The position numbers were made by a program, and so were the translations under genes. Of a stretch of DNA of 64,000 bases, positions 11,619-23,700 are shown in pieces (position 1 is the stretch's first letter; each line of letters starts with the position of its first letter). The stretch lies in assembly GCA_003342895.1 (NCBI GenBank), contig PTFA01000400.1, positions 494,619 through 558,618 of the forward strand. The letters run 5' to 3'. Source of the DNA: Casuarius casuarius. Taxonomy: Eukaryota > Chordata > Aves > Casuariiformes > Casuariidae. The notes below the pieces were generated by a model, which saw only the letters and a program-made list of their open reading frames with translations, made no database searches and was not told the DNA's origin.

Positions 11619-11796
11619 ATGTCTCTGGGGCGGCTTCTCCGACGTGCCTCTTCAAAAGCCTCTGACCTCCTGACCTTAAATCCTGGTGGCAGCAGCAGTT
11701 CATCTTCCGTGCTTGATGGGGAGATTATCTACTCCAAGAACAATGTCTGTGTCCATCCTCCCGAGCTGCTGCAAGGCATCGGGGAGCATCACCCAG
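11619..11796 (+). CDS. TBC1D16: TBC1D16 coding exon 1
   Basis: Residues 1-59 plus one base of Gly60. It starts MSLGRLLRRASSKASDLL, nearly identical to human, with a run of six Ser at about residues 25-30, then YSKNNVCVHPPE. The donor is CAG|GTGACA. The reading frame continues past the donor to 11894, but that part is intron. Confidence 0.95.
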
Positions 11797-14700
11797 GTGA
11801 CAGGCTGTTGCAGACACTGCTCACTCACAATCTTTTGTGTCCCTTGGGGAGTTTGTTTGTATGTGTTTTTTGCATCTTGGGCTCTAAAGAATGAAGAGGT
11901 GCCAGTGGGGGACAGGGCAAGGCAGTCTTAAGAGGAACTGGAGAGCCATCCACAACCTGATCTATCAGCTCTTCTTTTAATAGGAAAACTGATGAGATAC
12001 CTCCTTTCTCTTCTGGCCTAGGAGGGGTTTACCTGTTTTAGTGAGTCCTTTTATATTGGCAGAAGATGGACAAAGTTGTCATTTGAGGATACTAACTTCT
12101 GCTGCTTTTTCAAATGTGTGTGTTCTTCAGAGAAGCCAAGTGTCATCGTGTAACTGTCACTGCTTAGAGTGGCCTCAGCAGCCATTGGTAAAGGGAAAGC
12201 AAAGGAAACCTGATTGTGGCCGCGTGCACTGGAGAAAATGAAGATAAATGCTGCCCTGTCCCTTTATTCTCATTTGTTACTATATTCTTTCATCTTTTCA
12301 TCAAAGAGTAGTGGCTACTGGCTTAACTTCACAAAATTAATTATTCTGTGAACATTGACCCGCACTTCCCTTTTCATGTGTGACTTTTTTCTTGCCTTTC
12401 TATGAGAATTCTAGCCCTTAGCTACGCTAAGGTAAATATTCTTGAGAAACAAATGTTTGGCTGGCACTTGAAATTGTTTAACTAACTAACAGTGAAAGTT
12501 TTTCATGTGGCAACGTATTTCGTAATTTGCTCTTGATTAGTAATCCATCCAGGAAGTTGAAATAATTGTGTGAGATTTCTGTGTCCACTTAGGACAGAGG
12601 GAATTTAGTCTATTCAAAAAACACATGCAGACTTGAAATTATCTGTAAATACTGAATAATGTTGAGAACTCCACAATGTATTTGGCACATTTCTCTACTG
12701 GTAAATAAAAAGTTTGTTTTCCCATGGGTAATGGTGGTAAAAGGGGGAAAGATGGGGAAAAGCAAATTTCTGGCTAATGCAGTTTCCTAAGAATAAAACT
12801 ATGTCATAACTGGTTGATCCTTTGCTCTCTCGAAGGCTATCTGTGCTTGTACATGGAGAAAGATGAGCTACTTGGTACCACGCTTATCCTTGCCTGGGTC
12901 CCAAACTCCCGCATCCAGAGGCAGGATGAAGAAGCCCTGCGCTATGTTACCCCTGAGAGCTCCCCCGTCCGGAAAGCTCCCCGCAAACGTGGCCGGCACA
13001 CTCAGGGTTTCGGCATTGTCCGGCAGGCTTCCCCCACGGAGCAGAAAGACGCAGTGATCCTGAAGGAAGAAGACATCTTGGCTGTGGCACAGCTTGTGAA
13101 AGACGCGGCTTACGTCAGCTCCCCTTCTTCAGAAGGGGAGAAGCTCTCCCAGGGCTGCCCGGCAGCGGACAGTGCCCGCCAGTCCCCCCAGCCTGCCCAC
13201 AGCGACTCAGGAATCTTATCGACAATCAGTTCTCAGGATGAGCAGAACAGGTCGGAGCTGTCCGTGGAGGGGCCGGAGGAAGGTCTGGACTGCAGGCCGG
13301 AGCAGGGGGAGGACGAGGGCTCCTTGGAGCTGTCTGCTGATGATGTGAGCAGGGACAGTACTTTTGACTCTGATTCTGATGCCTTCTCTTCCCCCTTCTG
13401 CCTCTCTCCCATTAGTGAAGCCCTTGGGAAAAGCAGTAGTTCTGTGTTTCTGGATAATGAAAGCAGGTGAGTTTGTCCTTTTTACCAGTTTCTGGGTGAG
13501 TGGCTGGGGTGCAGGTTGCTGAGCCTGGAGACTCTGAGGGAAGTTCAGAAGCTTCACAGTGGTGTTGAGTTAAATATCCTGTTTTCCTTCAGGTTTACTT
13601 TAATTCCTTCTCTACTGTAACACCTGTAAAATTTCCAGGAAACTGCTTGTCAGCTAGTCCTGCTTCTGCTTGCCGAACCCTCGTGCTGTCCATCGTTCAG
13701 GGCCGGGTATGTACGGGTCTGTCAGATGAACTGTCTTGAGCCCTGGAAGAGCAGCATTGCTAAATTAGAAAGTGCTTTGTCAGTCTAATTAATTCTGCTG
13801 GGGAGATGTATTGCTTGCTTCTCGTGGAGAGCCACGTTAAGGTGTCTGCCTCCCCGTACCAGCTCTGGCATCGAGCTTTGGGTGTCTCTGCAAAGCACTG
13901 TGTTGATCTGAAGTCTGCGTGTACGAGCTCATTTTGGTGGTGTTTACACGTGGTCCTGCTCTGATATCTAAACTTTAGTTCTAGGACGTCTAACCTGGAT
14001 ATTTTAGTCAACACAGGTATATCTAAATGTCAGCACTTCTCCATGGCACCTGCAGTAAACTCCGTGGGGGGGAAGGAGGGCACCCTGGCAAAGGAATAAT
14101 GAATAGTAATATTCCTATATCACTCACTGTATTAATAAGCAGTGTTTGTGGCTTTCTGGTCTGCGGTCTGTGCAGCGTATCACTCGTTGCCATCTTGGCA
14201 GAGGATGAGTGTGCTGCATTCTTGAAGCACCGTGGGGCTGATTTTAAGGATATTGCTGAACTTTGAAACTCTGCCCGAAATTAGGAAAAACAAGTTCTTT
14301 GTGTGTGTCAAGAATATACAGACCACATTAAGATGTGACATTTGAAGATATGTCGTTGCTTTATTTTATGGGCTAATTTCAAACCCAGACAATGGCAATA
14401 AGGACAAGGTTTATAAAGGAAGTATTGTAATAGATTAAACTCTTTCTGGATGTGGTAAAACACTTAAGAAGCGCAGTGATCTGAGAAATTTGTATCCGCT
14501 TTGCATTTGATGCGTGTCCTAGCAGTAAATTTATAATTAACTGCAAGCCTCCAGAATTTTCTGGGATGGAGCATTGCGGCGGCTCAGTGGGAAGCGGTTT
14601 CGGCAGAGCTGCGGAGGAGCTGGCGCGGCGCAGCGCGTCCCAGCCCGCTGCAGCTCCCTCCTCTGGCTAGAGAATTGCATTGCAAAGAGCCTAGAATGGG

Positions 14701-17700
14701 GTCTTGGTTTTCCGAATTGCATTAAACAACATCAATTTGAAGGTGTTTCTTTTAACTCTCTAAATATGGTGCCTGACTCTCTTTTTGACAACCGAGAGAA
14801 ATGTGGAAGACTTCTGAATCTACGTAAATGTCATTAAAAATATATTGGAAAAAATGTGCAGAAAAGCCTTTGAATGGTTAAGTATTGGTTCTAATAACAG
14901 ACTTTATTTTGTTCTTCCGTTCTTGGATATTGGTTAACTCTATCAGTGAAACACACTGTGATTTCACTTTGGTTGGTTTCTAGTTTTTTCCCATTCAGAT
15001 TGTGTTTTAGCATTAGGCTACTGTTTTGGGGTTGAACCTTTAGTTGCCTGTGCTTTTGGAGGAGGCCGTGTTGGTTTAGAAATATCTTGGCCTTGACTTA
15101 AAAAACAGAAGAAGAAAAGACCTACCACCAGCAAAGCCTTAGTTTGTTTTAAGATGTGTAAAACCCTTTTCCTCTGAAGCAGCACTGGCAGTCTGAGCGT
15201 GTTTGACCTGTCCCTGTCACTCTGAAAAAAGTTATTTTTACTTTTTAAAGTAAATTTACTTGCAGTCTGAGTTTTAATAAGTGGTCACCAATCAAGGTAA
15301 TGTTTTGAATAAACTATGAGAAACCTGTATTTATTTCATTATATTTTTAGTGATGATATCTCTGTTCTTAGTCACGTAACTTGCAAAGAAGTATGTTGCA
15401 GAGCTGTCGTAGTGCGTCTTCGATCAAAGCTGACCTCTAGTATAAAGAACAGTTGCTCTTTGTGAATAAAGTACAATTAAAATGTTTGTATGAACATTCC
15501 AGACTTCTAGAATAAGCTTTTCAAAGGAAAAATATTCCTCTGTTTCAATGTAGGGGGGAAGTCGTGGCCTCGTCTGTGGCCTGGTTCATCCACACGCTGA
15601 ATAAGGGATCATTATCTCCGCTTTAGTGGTTAGAAACGGGAGCAGTGAGGGACACGTTCAGAGTAACTTCCTAACTCCACTAAGAGCAGGAGACTGAACT
15701 CATCTTGCAGGAATCCCAGTCCCGGGCCTCAGCCACGAGGCCACGTGCGTGTGTTTGCCGGCGGGTGCAGCAGTGTCAGAGCTTTTGGACCCGACAGCGT
15801 GGCCTGGTTAGAGGTGCCCCGCGAGGAGGGGAGCTCGTGGAGACCTGCGCCGGCGGAGCACCGGCAGCTCGGCACATGGGCAGGATGGTGCCAGCTGTCA
15901 GCGGTGTCATGTAGGGGAGCAAACGCGGCGTACGGCATCATTCGTACCCTGCCTCGGGGTTCAGGCAGCCTTTCCACGGTGTGTTTCTGTGGAGCGTTTC
16001 CTGGTCCGGCTCGGATGGGCCCTCTGCCGGCTTTCCTCGGATGCTGCTCGGAGCTGCACCCGCTGCAGCGACGCGTGGCCGGCTTCTGAAACACGCTGCC
16101 CATGGCCGTGGTAGACCTTTCTTTAACTCCTCTGGCACCGCTCCGGAAGCCTCTTTCGGTATATGTGGCACTCGTAATTTGCAGCAGATTGGTGAAAAAG
16201 AGTTTTCATTGTTTGGGACTTGGGACTGGAAAGGCTTTTGTGCAGTGTGTCCATTTTTATGCCAGTTTGTTCTTCCCCGCGGAACGCGGTATCTGCAGGA
16301 ACCGCACGCTCCTTACCAGCTCCTCGAGACCCTGCGCACGATACCTGGCAAAAGCTCGCTCAGAAAGCGCGCTCCGATTTCCTGCCGTCACCCCGGTTTT
16401 GTGAGGGGTGGGTGCCGTCTCGGAGTCACCGTAGCATGTAAACAGCTTCCTTGTTTCTTAAGTTTTGTTTTTGTGTTTTTGGTGTTTTGTGTTTTTTGCT
16501 GGCTGCTTCCCGCCTGAGCCAGAACTGGAGTGTGAACAAAGCTCGTGCCGCTGGCAGATCACTGCGGCTCTTCCCTCCCTGCCCCCGGTCGCTGCCGCCT
16601 CCCTCAAAGAGGGACGAGTGTTTCCGCTTAGCTCCCGCGGCACCGCAGAGCTGGTGGAAAGACAGCTCTGCTTTTCCCCACGAGTCTTCCAAAAGCTGAA
16701 GCAATACATTTTGTGGGTGTTTCACTGCAGTCGTCCTCCTTTCCCTGCAATTAGATATTGTCAGAAGTGAAAAAATGTGACATTGTGGAAGAATCAAGAG
16801 GGAAGAATTGGGAAGCGCATTCGGACTCGGGTCAGGTGAGATCGGGGTGGCCAGCCCGTGCGGCTCAGCGAGCTGCACACCCAAATATCCACGTGGGCGA
16901 GTTGCAGCCACGCTCTGGAGCATCCCTCTGGGAAGGTGGCCTGGCGAACAGGGGGTGACCACGAAAACGTGCTGGTACGTGCGGAATAAGGACAGGGAGG
17001 AAGAAGGGAGGTAGGCTTGGAAGCATTTGATTAATAGCAGTTTTATCACTGGCCGCATTTCTTCGGGGAAGTGGTAGTACTGGAAATAAAATTTTCTTTC
17101 TCTTCTTTTTCCCCTCGTCGCGGTTGGTTGTGGCTGGGCTGTCTGTCCATCAGGAAACCTTTGCCTTGTGGGTTGAAGAGCACCAATTCGGGACAACTGT
17201 ATTCTGTATGCGGCTCTGGCGTGTTGTGGCCTTGCTAAATTACTCAGCTCCCGTTTTCCCCGTCAGTAAAGTGAAACTAATAGCATTTTGCTACATGCTG
17301 GAGCCCCAATAGCATTTGACATCTATATAACTTCTTTCAACCAGTGCTTCTGAGGTTATTTTAACTGACCGTGACATCGGATCTGTACCAATGGGTTGCT
17401 GAAGCACTCAGTGCTTTGTACGTAGGGTTTTATTTTTTTGTGCCCTGCCACAGCGATCCCTGGTTTTCCCTGGCAATAGATAGAGCTGCTAAAGGCTTTT
17501 CGCCTTAGTGACAAACTGCGGTTGCTGCTACCTGCCTCGCGCCGTACAAAAGTGCTGAAGAGGGAGGACAATGCTGGCGTCACTCCTTCGCTGGCTGGCG
17601 GGTGGGACGTTGGCTGGTACAGTCGCGCTTCGGACCGAGGAGCCGCTGTGGCGGAGCCGTGCAAGCGGAGCTCGGGGCAACATCTGGCCCGCGGTCGGGC

Positions 17701-20700
17701 TCTGCGAGCCGTGCGCCGATGATGCATGCGCTGGAGCATGCTCCAGTTGTGTTCCCACGGCACGTGCTTCAGAGGGCAAGCGAAAATAAATAGCAGGGTG
17801 ATTAATGTGGTCACCGATATCAGTAGATCTGCCCCTGAAGCAAACGCCTTTCATAAGAAGGTGATAATTTTAGCAGCCACTAATAAAAATAATGGAGCAT
17901 TTTTATAATGAGAGAGCTGAACTGTAGCGCGGTTCTCACGCTCCCTAACTGACAGGAGTTCGTGCAACAGCCGTCCTGGGCGGTCTAGGTGAAGCACACC
18001 GCGCAAGAAGAAACTCGGAGTCTCGCTTGATGCAATTCTTACGGATTTGTTGCACATCCTGTCGTTAAGCCTCTTCCCAGGGAGCTAATCAATAAATTAC
18101 CCTCCCGCGAGGGAGCGGAGGTGCCGGCTCACGGCGGGCGGCAGCAGCCGCAGGAGCGAGCGGTAACAGCGCGCGGTGTTGCATCATGTTGTTTTGGCAG
18201 CTCACCTGAACGGCTCGTCGCTGTTCAGCCCTCTGCAGAATAAACAGGAGGCAAAATTACCGGGGAAATGAGCTGAAATTAGTGCGAACGAGCAGGGGCT
18301 CTGGAGCCGTCGGGAGGCTGGAACGCGTCGCTGCTGTCACAGGAGTGATTATGTTCTTAGACCGGGGGAATTGGTCGCGGGTTCAAACCCTCCTGTAACT
18401 TCTTGCAGCATCTTGGGTCATGCTGCCCTGCCGTCCGTCACCCAGCCGTGGGGATTGGCGCGGGGCCGCGCTTCTCTCCTTCAGGCTTCAGTTTCTCAGG
18501 ACCTCGCCTGAATTGGCGTAACTCGTGATGTAAAATAATGAAGTCCATTTTTACCCACAGTAATGCCCAGCAAAAACATCCCAAATTTCTCCACTAAAAG
18601 GATGGTACTTTTTTCCTTCTCTTGGATTTATAGGGGCGGGTTGTAAGCTTCATACAAGGGCTGCTTTCAGGTGTCGGTACTGAGCCAGGTGCTGGGAAGA
18701 GGAACGTGTCTTAGCTGTTGCTGTTAGCGTGCTGTGTAATCAATTAAAGTTGTTAATCAATTAAAGTTGTTGCAGGCAGCAAAACCGAGGAGGTTGGACA
18801 GATCCAAGAGCTTGCAGAGGCATAAGGCTCTATCTTGCTTTACATAAATATTTGAACAGCAAGAACATTAATTAGAGCAGGTTTGTTTTTTTCCCCCCTT
18901 GGTTTGCTGCCAGATTTCGGTGGAAGAAAATAGTGACAGCTAAGTGGAGATGAGGAGTTACAGCTAGAGGGGTGGTGGGGCTGTTTCCTTGGGGGGTTAA
19001 TTGAGGAGTAGTCGGCGAGCGCAGGTGACTCCGGAGAGATGCCACGAGCGGGCGAAGAGCCCCGCGAGGGGAGCGGCGGGGAAGGGGAAAGCAGCGGCCG
19101 GCGTCGCCCCCGGGGGTCGCCGCGCTGCTCCGCGTTGCTCCGCGTTGCAGCCCGCTGCTAGAGCGGGGCGCGGGGCGCCGCGGCCGCCAGGGGGCGCGCT
19201 CGACTCAGCGCCGGGGCCGCTCCGCGCTGGGCTCCGCGCTCCGCTCCGCGCTGCGGGCGCCGGTGCCCCCTGCCCGCTGCGGCCCCGCGCGGAAGCCGCC
19301 AGTTAAGCGGGGGGGCGCGGCGCGGACAGCAGCTTTGCCCCGCTCGGCCGCTAACTGCTCCCCCCGCGGCGCGTCTGAAGCGGTAATTCGCGGTGTCCGT
19401 CTTCCGCGGGCCACCCAGTCTCCGTGTTAGGAGCGCTTCCTCCGCGGGTTCGGCGTGTTCTGGGAGTGAGAGTAAATTAGGAAGCTTTTCTGCTCCTGCC
19501 TTTTAGGCAAAATAACCTTTTCCCAGGACCAAAAGAGTCGTTGGATTCCTGGGGGGTGTCTGAACAGATTCAGGGGGAATTCAGAGGGAGATGGGGCTGG
19601 GGGGCTTTTTCTTCTCTTTTCTTTTCAACGCCAGTGTAATAATAAGGTCTATTGCTAAGAAATACTTTATACTAAGTGTATCAGTGGTGTGATTAATAAT
19701 TTACTCTTAGTTGATAAAACTTAGAGCCCGTCTCCCCGCAGCTCCTGTTCTACCTTACTAAAACTGGTTCAGAAAACATTTTGATTGAGGGTGTTAAGTG
19801 CAAACATATATCTTTGTAACAGCATAAGTGCATTCAGGCTAAGGGATGGTAACACTGTAACAGAATCCCTATTTTCTGTAATTATAATGAAACAAAATTA
19901 TTTATAGACAATTACTTTATGTAGTGGGTTTGTCCTAGGGGGAAAAAAAAAGAATTTCTGAGGAAGGATGGGTTTTCCTCTTCCCAAATGGGCACTAGTG
20001 CACGTGGGTTTCGGGTCCTGCAAGACTGTGGTTGAACTGCAGGAGCAGTTAAATGTGATAGGCAGGAGCAGAGCAAAAGACAACAGTGACCGTTTTCTCC
20101 AGGAGGCAGTGCAAGAAAGTGCCTTTTCCCAGGGTATTCTTGCATTATTTCTGTTACTTATTTGTGTTATCGTCACAACCAGAAACCCTAATTGAGACTG
20201 GAGATAAATTATGCTGGCAGGTATCCATAGCTTTGTGAGGGAAGAATTGCTCTAACTGGATCAAAATAAAAGAGCATGTCCCCTCTAAAAGTACAGCGGC
20301 AGTATATGCAAATAAATCTGCATAGTCTCTGTCTTCTTGGCTCAGTCCTTGCAATTATAACAGCATTAAGCATTTACAATAACTCTGGAACATGCTTTTA
20401 GTCAGCTCTCCTTTTTGCTCTCCCTTTTCTGCTCCTTGGAGAAAGCGCTCCCCTTGGGAAATCCTCATTGTGCTGCGGAAGCAGCGAGGTCTCTCTGGGT
20501 GGTGCTGGCCGGGCTCGCAGTGGGTCAGCAGCGGCGCGGGGGCCGCGGAGCTGCTGAACTTTGTCAGGCGGTAAAAAGTCCCCTGAAATTCCCAGTTCAT
20601 TGCTTGGAGCCAAGAATATAAGAACAAAGGTAATCTTCAGGGCTTTCAAGGGACCGGCGTTTTGAAGGCTTGATTGTAATTAGCATAATTAGTGTAGAAT

Positions 20701-23700
20701 TTTATTTTTGCATGGATAGAACTGAAAGAAAAAAGCAAAATAATCCATTGATTTTAAAAATAAAATAAACACTGGTAAGAAAGGTCCCCTTTTCTCGTCT
20801 GGACTAGGCTGAAAAGCAAACATTCTTTTGGGGGCTTTGCTGAGAAATCACTTTTTCCATCTAAGGAATTTTTTTAAGTGTTGCATTTCGATTGATTTAT
20901 TAATGAGCTAAAGCCTAGGCATGAGGTGCCCCTGCTCTGTATGGATTGTAGAAATCTGCCATTCAGCTTTTGAAATATTTTCCTTCCTTAAAACGAGGGT
21001 AAAATTTGCATCACTGAGCAGCATACGCTCGGCTCCAAATGATTTGTTGTGTTTGGCTTCTCGGGAGCTGTGTGTATTTTATTCATAAGCATCAAACTGC
21101 TGATTCTGCCCTTGCTCCCTAACTGCAAGAAAACCCCACAGAGCGAAGCCTCGCCTCCGTCTCACCTACGCAGTCTGCACCTGTCTGGAAGTCTGATCTC
21201 TTAAAAAAGATTACTTGTCTTTTAAGGGAATGTACGTGCATATGATATCCCGGACTCCGATCGGATAAAGGATACTGAAACACACATTAATTCACTACGA
21301 ACTGCTGATTTTTTTTTTCTTTCCCATTTACATTCAAAATAATTAACTCAAGAATTCTCCGTTTATTTTGTTTTCCTTTTAGTTTAATTTATAGCAGTTG
21401 GGGGGACCCTTTGGAGGCGAGCGGGGCTGTTTTCATAATGCTCCCTATTGCTGGCTGAAATCGCTCTGCTTCCCTGCAGGCTGCGAGGACCGAGGACCGG
21501 GAGGAAGGAACGAGGAGGCAACAAAGCCTCCAGTGTAGGGAGGCTTCTCGCTCGGCCGCGCCGGGACGGGGCAGGAGCACGGGGGTCGTCCTGCCGCGCG
21601 CAGTGCTCGGCCTCGCAGGTTTGCGTTTACACGAGGAGATTTGGGAGGATGAAGCGGCGCCGTGGGTACCCCCTGCGTGTTTTACCTGCGCGCCCGAGCT
21701 GGGGAATTCTGCGCGCTCGGAGCAGACGAAGTTCGGGCGCTGTGACAGGGACTGCGACATCCTCGTAAAGCACGACAAATCGTCCCGGTCTTTATTTCTC
21801 AAGGACAAACCAATTATGCCTATCAGGAGGCCAAGCCGCATAATCGGGTTTCCCCGAGTCCCTCGTTTCCGTGCATTAAAACGTGCTGCTCGCCAGGCTT
21901 GCGTTCGCGGGGCTGGTGCTGCTGCAGAGCCCCGGCCGTGGTCGTGGCCTCGCCGTTACCGTCCGGGGCAGCGGGACGGGCCAAGAGCTGCTGCTCTGCC
22001 GCAGCGCGTGCCCGTTGGGTGCCCGGCGTTCGCACAGCCGGTAACCGCCAGCCTGTCCCAGGGCTTTTCCCGTATGGGGTCAGGGACAGATTCCGATGCC
22101 TCTTAGCTATAAACAGCTTCTTCTCCGAACATTGCTAATAATATTAGCAGTAAGAATAACCACCAATAACGCATCGACTTTTGGAAGTGCTGTTGAATCT
22201 GCTTCCTGGTGCTGAGCACGAAAGGATACAATTATTTTTCATAACCTTTTATTTTCCCTTTACGGCAAGCTAAGCAAAGCAAGTTTGTCAGAAGCAGAGT
22301 GCTCCTAATTTGGTCTCCGGTGACCTCTGCGGCCGTGATTGGCAGCCTGTTGTCAGGAAGGAACTTGTGCCCGTGAGATAGAAATGAGCAGAACAAATGC
22401 CGTAGGACAGCTTCAGTTCCCTTGAGGACACAGGCTAAAAAAGGTGAAAGAAGTGCAATTACAGGAGGTTTTCAGCACAGAAAGTTAATTAGCTACTAAA
22501 TAGCATTTAGTGCAGTTCAACGTGGGGAAATTTATGTTTTGAAAGCAAACAGATCAATGGAAAGCCTGTGGAACAGGCTTTCGGAAAGTCCATGTTGACA
22601 TTCATGTACTTTGTACTGCAACGTCCTATGCAGTTTTTCCCAGATTCCCCTTTTAAACAGGAAGAGTTGCTGGATTTGTTTCCACGTGTGTTTGCAGATG
22701 TGCAGACATACTTCTGCATGAGTATGTTTTGACATTCAAGAAATTCTGGTTAGCCTTTCATCCAGGCTGAGAGAGTATCCAAATCCCTCTTTTCCCTGTT
22801 CGCAGACGTCAGTGTAAATTGATTCTGCATGGGTTCTTTGAGGCAGAGGAAATCCAGATTCCAGATATTTTCAGCCAAAGGGTGAATTTAACACAATCCT
22901 TAACCTAGTTACTCTTCTGTGCTAATCAGACGTGAGTAGCTTGTGCGACTGCAGCGTTTCAGTACCAGCTCGCGGCTCCGCGTGGTCACGCTCTTCTGGA
23001 GATGCCAGCCATGCAGTTTGTGTCCTTCTAGTCCTTCTCTGCAGCATTATTTGGAACACGCAGAAACGTTTTGATAAAATACTTCATCTCAAAATACTAA
23101 GCTGTTTTCTTTTGCATTTCGTTCATATGTAGCTGAAATCAGCCCGTTTCACAATTCAGTGCGTGTGTATCTTGTGAGAGACACGGTTTTTGTGAGAAGG
23201 AGCGGTTTGGGTTCCAGCTGTCTGATGGTACTTCCCGTTGTCCAGACAGGTACTGCACTCAATTTTTAGGCAATTCAGGATAGCTTTGAACTTTTGTTGA
23301 TGGATTATTTATTCGCAGCTGTCACAGGCACTTTAGGCAGCCGATGCCGCCATGAGCTCTTTCACCTTGCTGGAAGGAAGAAGAACCTAGAAGGTCGGTG
23401 CCTGTGGGGGAGAGTGGAGAAATAGAGAGCTGCTAACCCTTGGGGAGGAGAAGGGGCATGTAATTCCCGTTACATGGATGCTCATACATTATGATGATAT
23501 TTGCTGTCCGTAAATGATGCTTCACAAGCCATCGTGCAGGAGTAGATTGGGCTGCGAGGAAAGCTGTCGCTACGGAAGGCGTGCTTCAGTGCAGCGGTGG
23601 TGCAGAGCCAGCTGGTGAGGGTTTGGCTCTTGCAGGAGGCTGTTTGCGAATCGGGTGGCACACTGACAGCTTAGGTGACTGCCGCATCATCCCTATAATC

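Noticed and set aside
16102..17196. Open frames up to 256 codons on both strands in TBC1D16 intron 2
   Set aside because: No recognisable protein, overlapping opposite-strand frames, located wholly in an intron.
18375..18400. GGTTCAAACCC, resembling the B box and T-arm of a tRNA gene
   Set aside because: The five-base T-stem does not pair, and no A box, acceptor stem or anticodon arm can be folded upstream.
19001..19306. 101-codon Ala/Arg-rich open frame in the intronic CpG island
   Set aside because: Composition simply reflects CpG richness; the opposite strand is equally open and nothing resembles a known protein.
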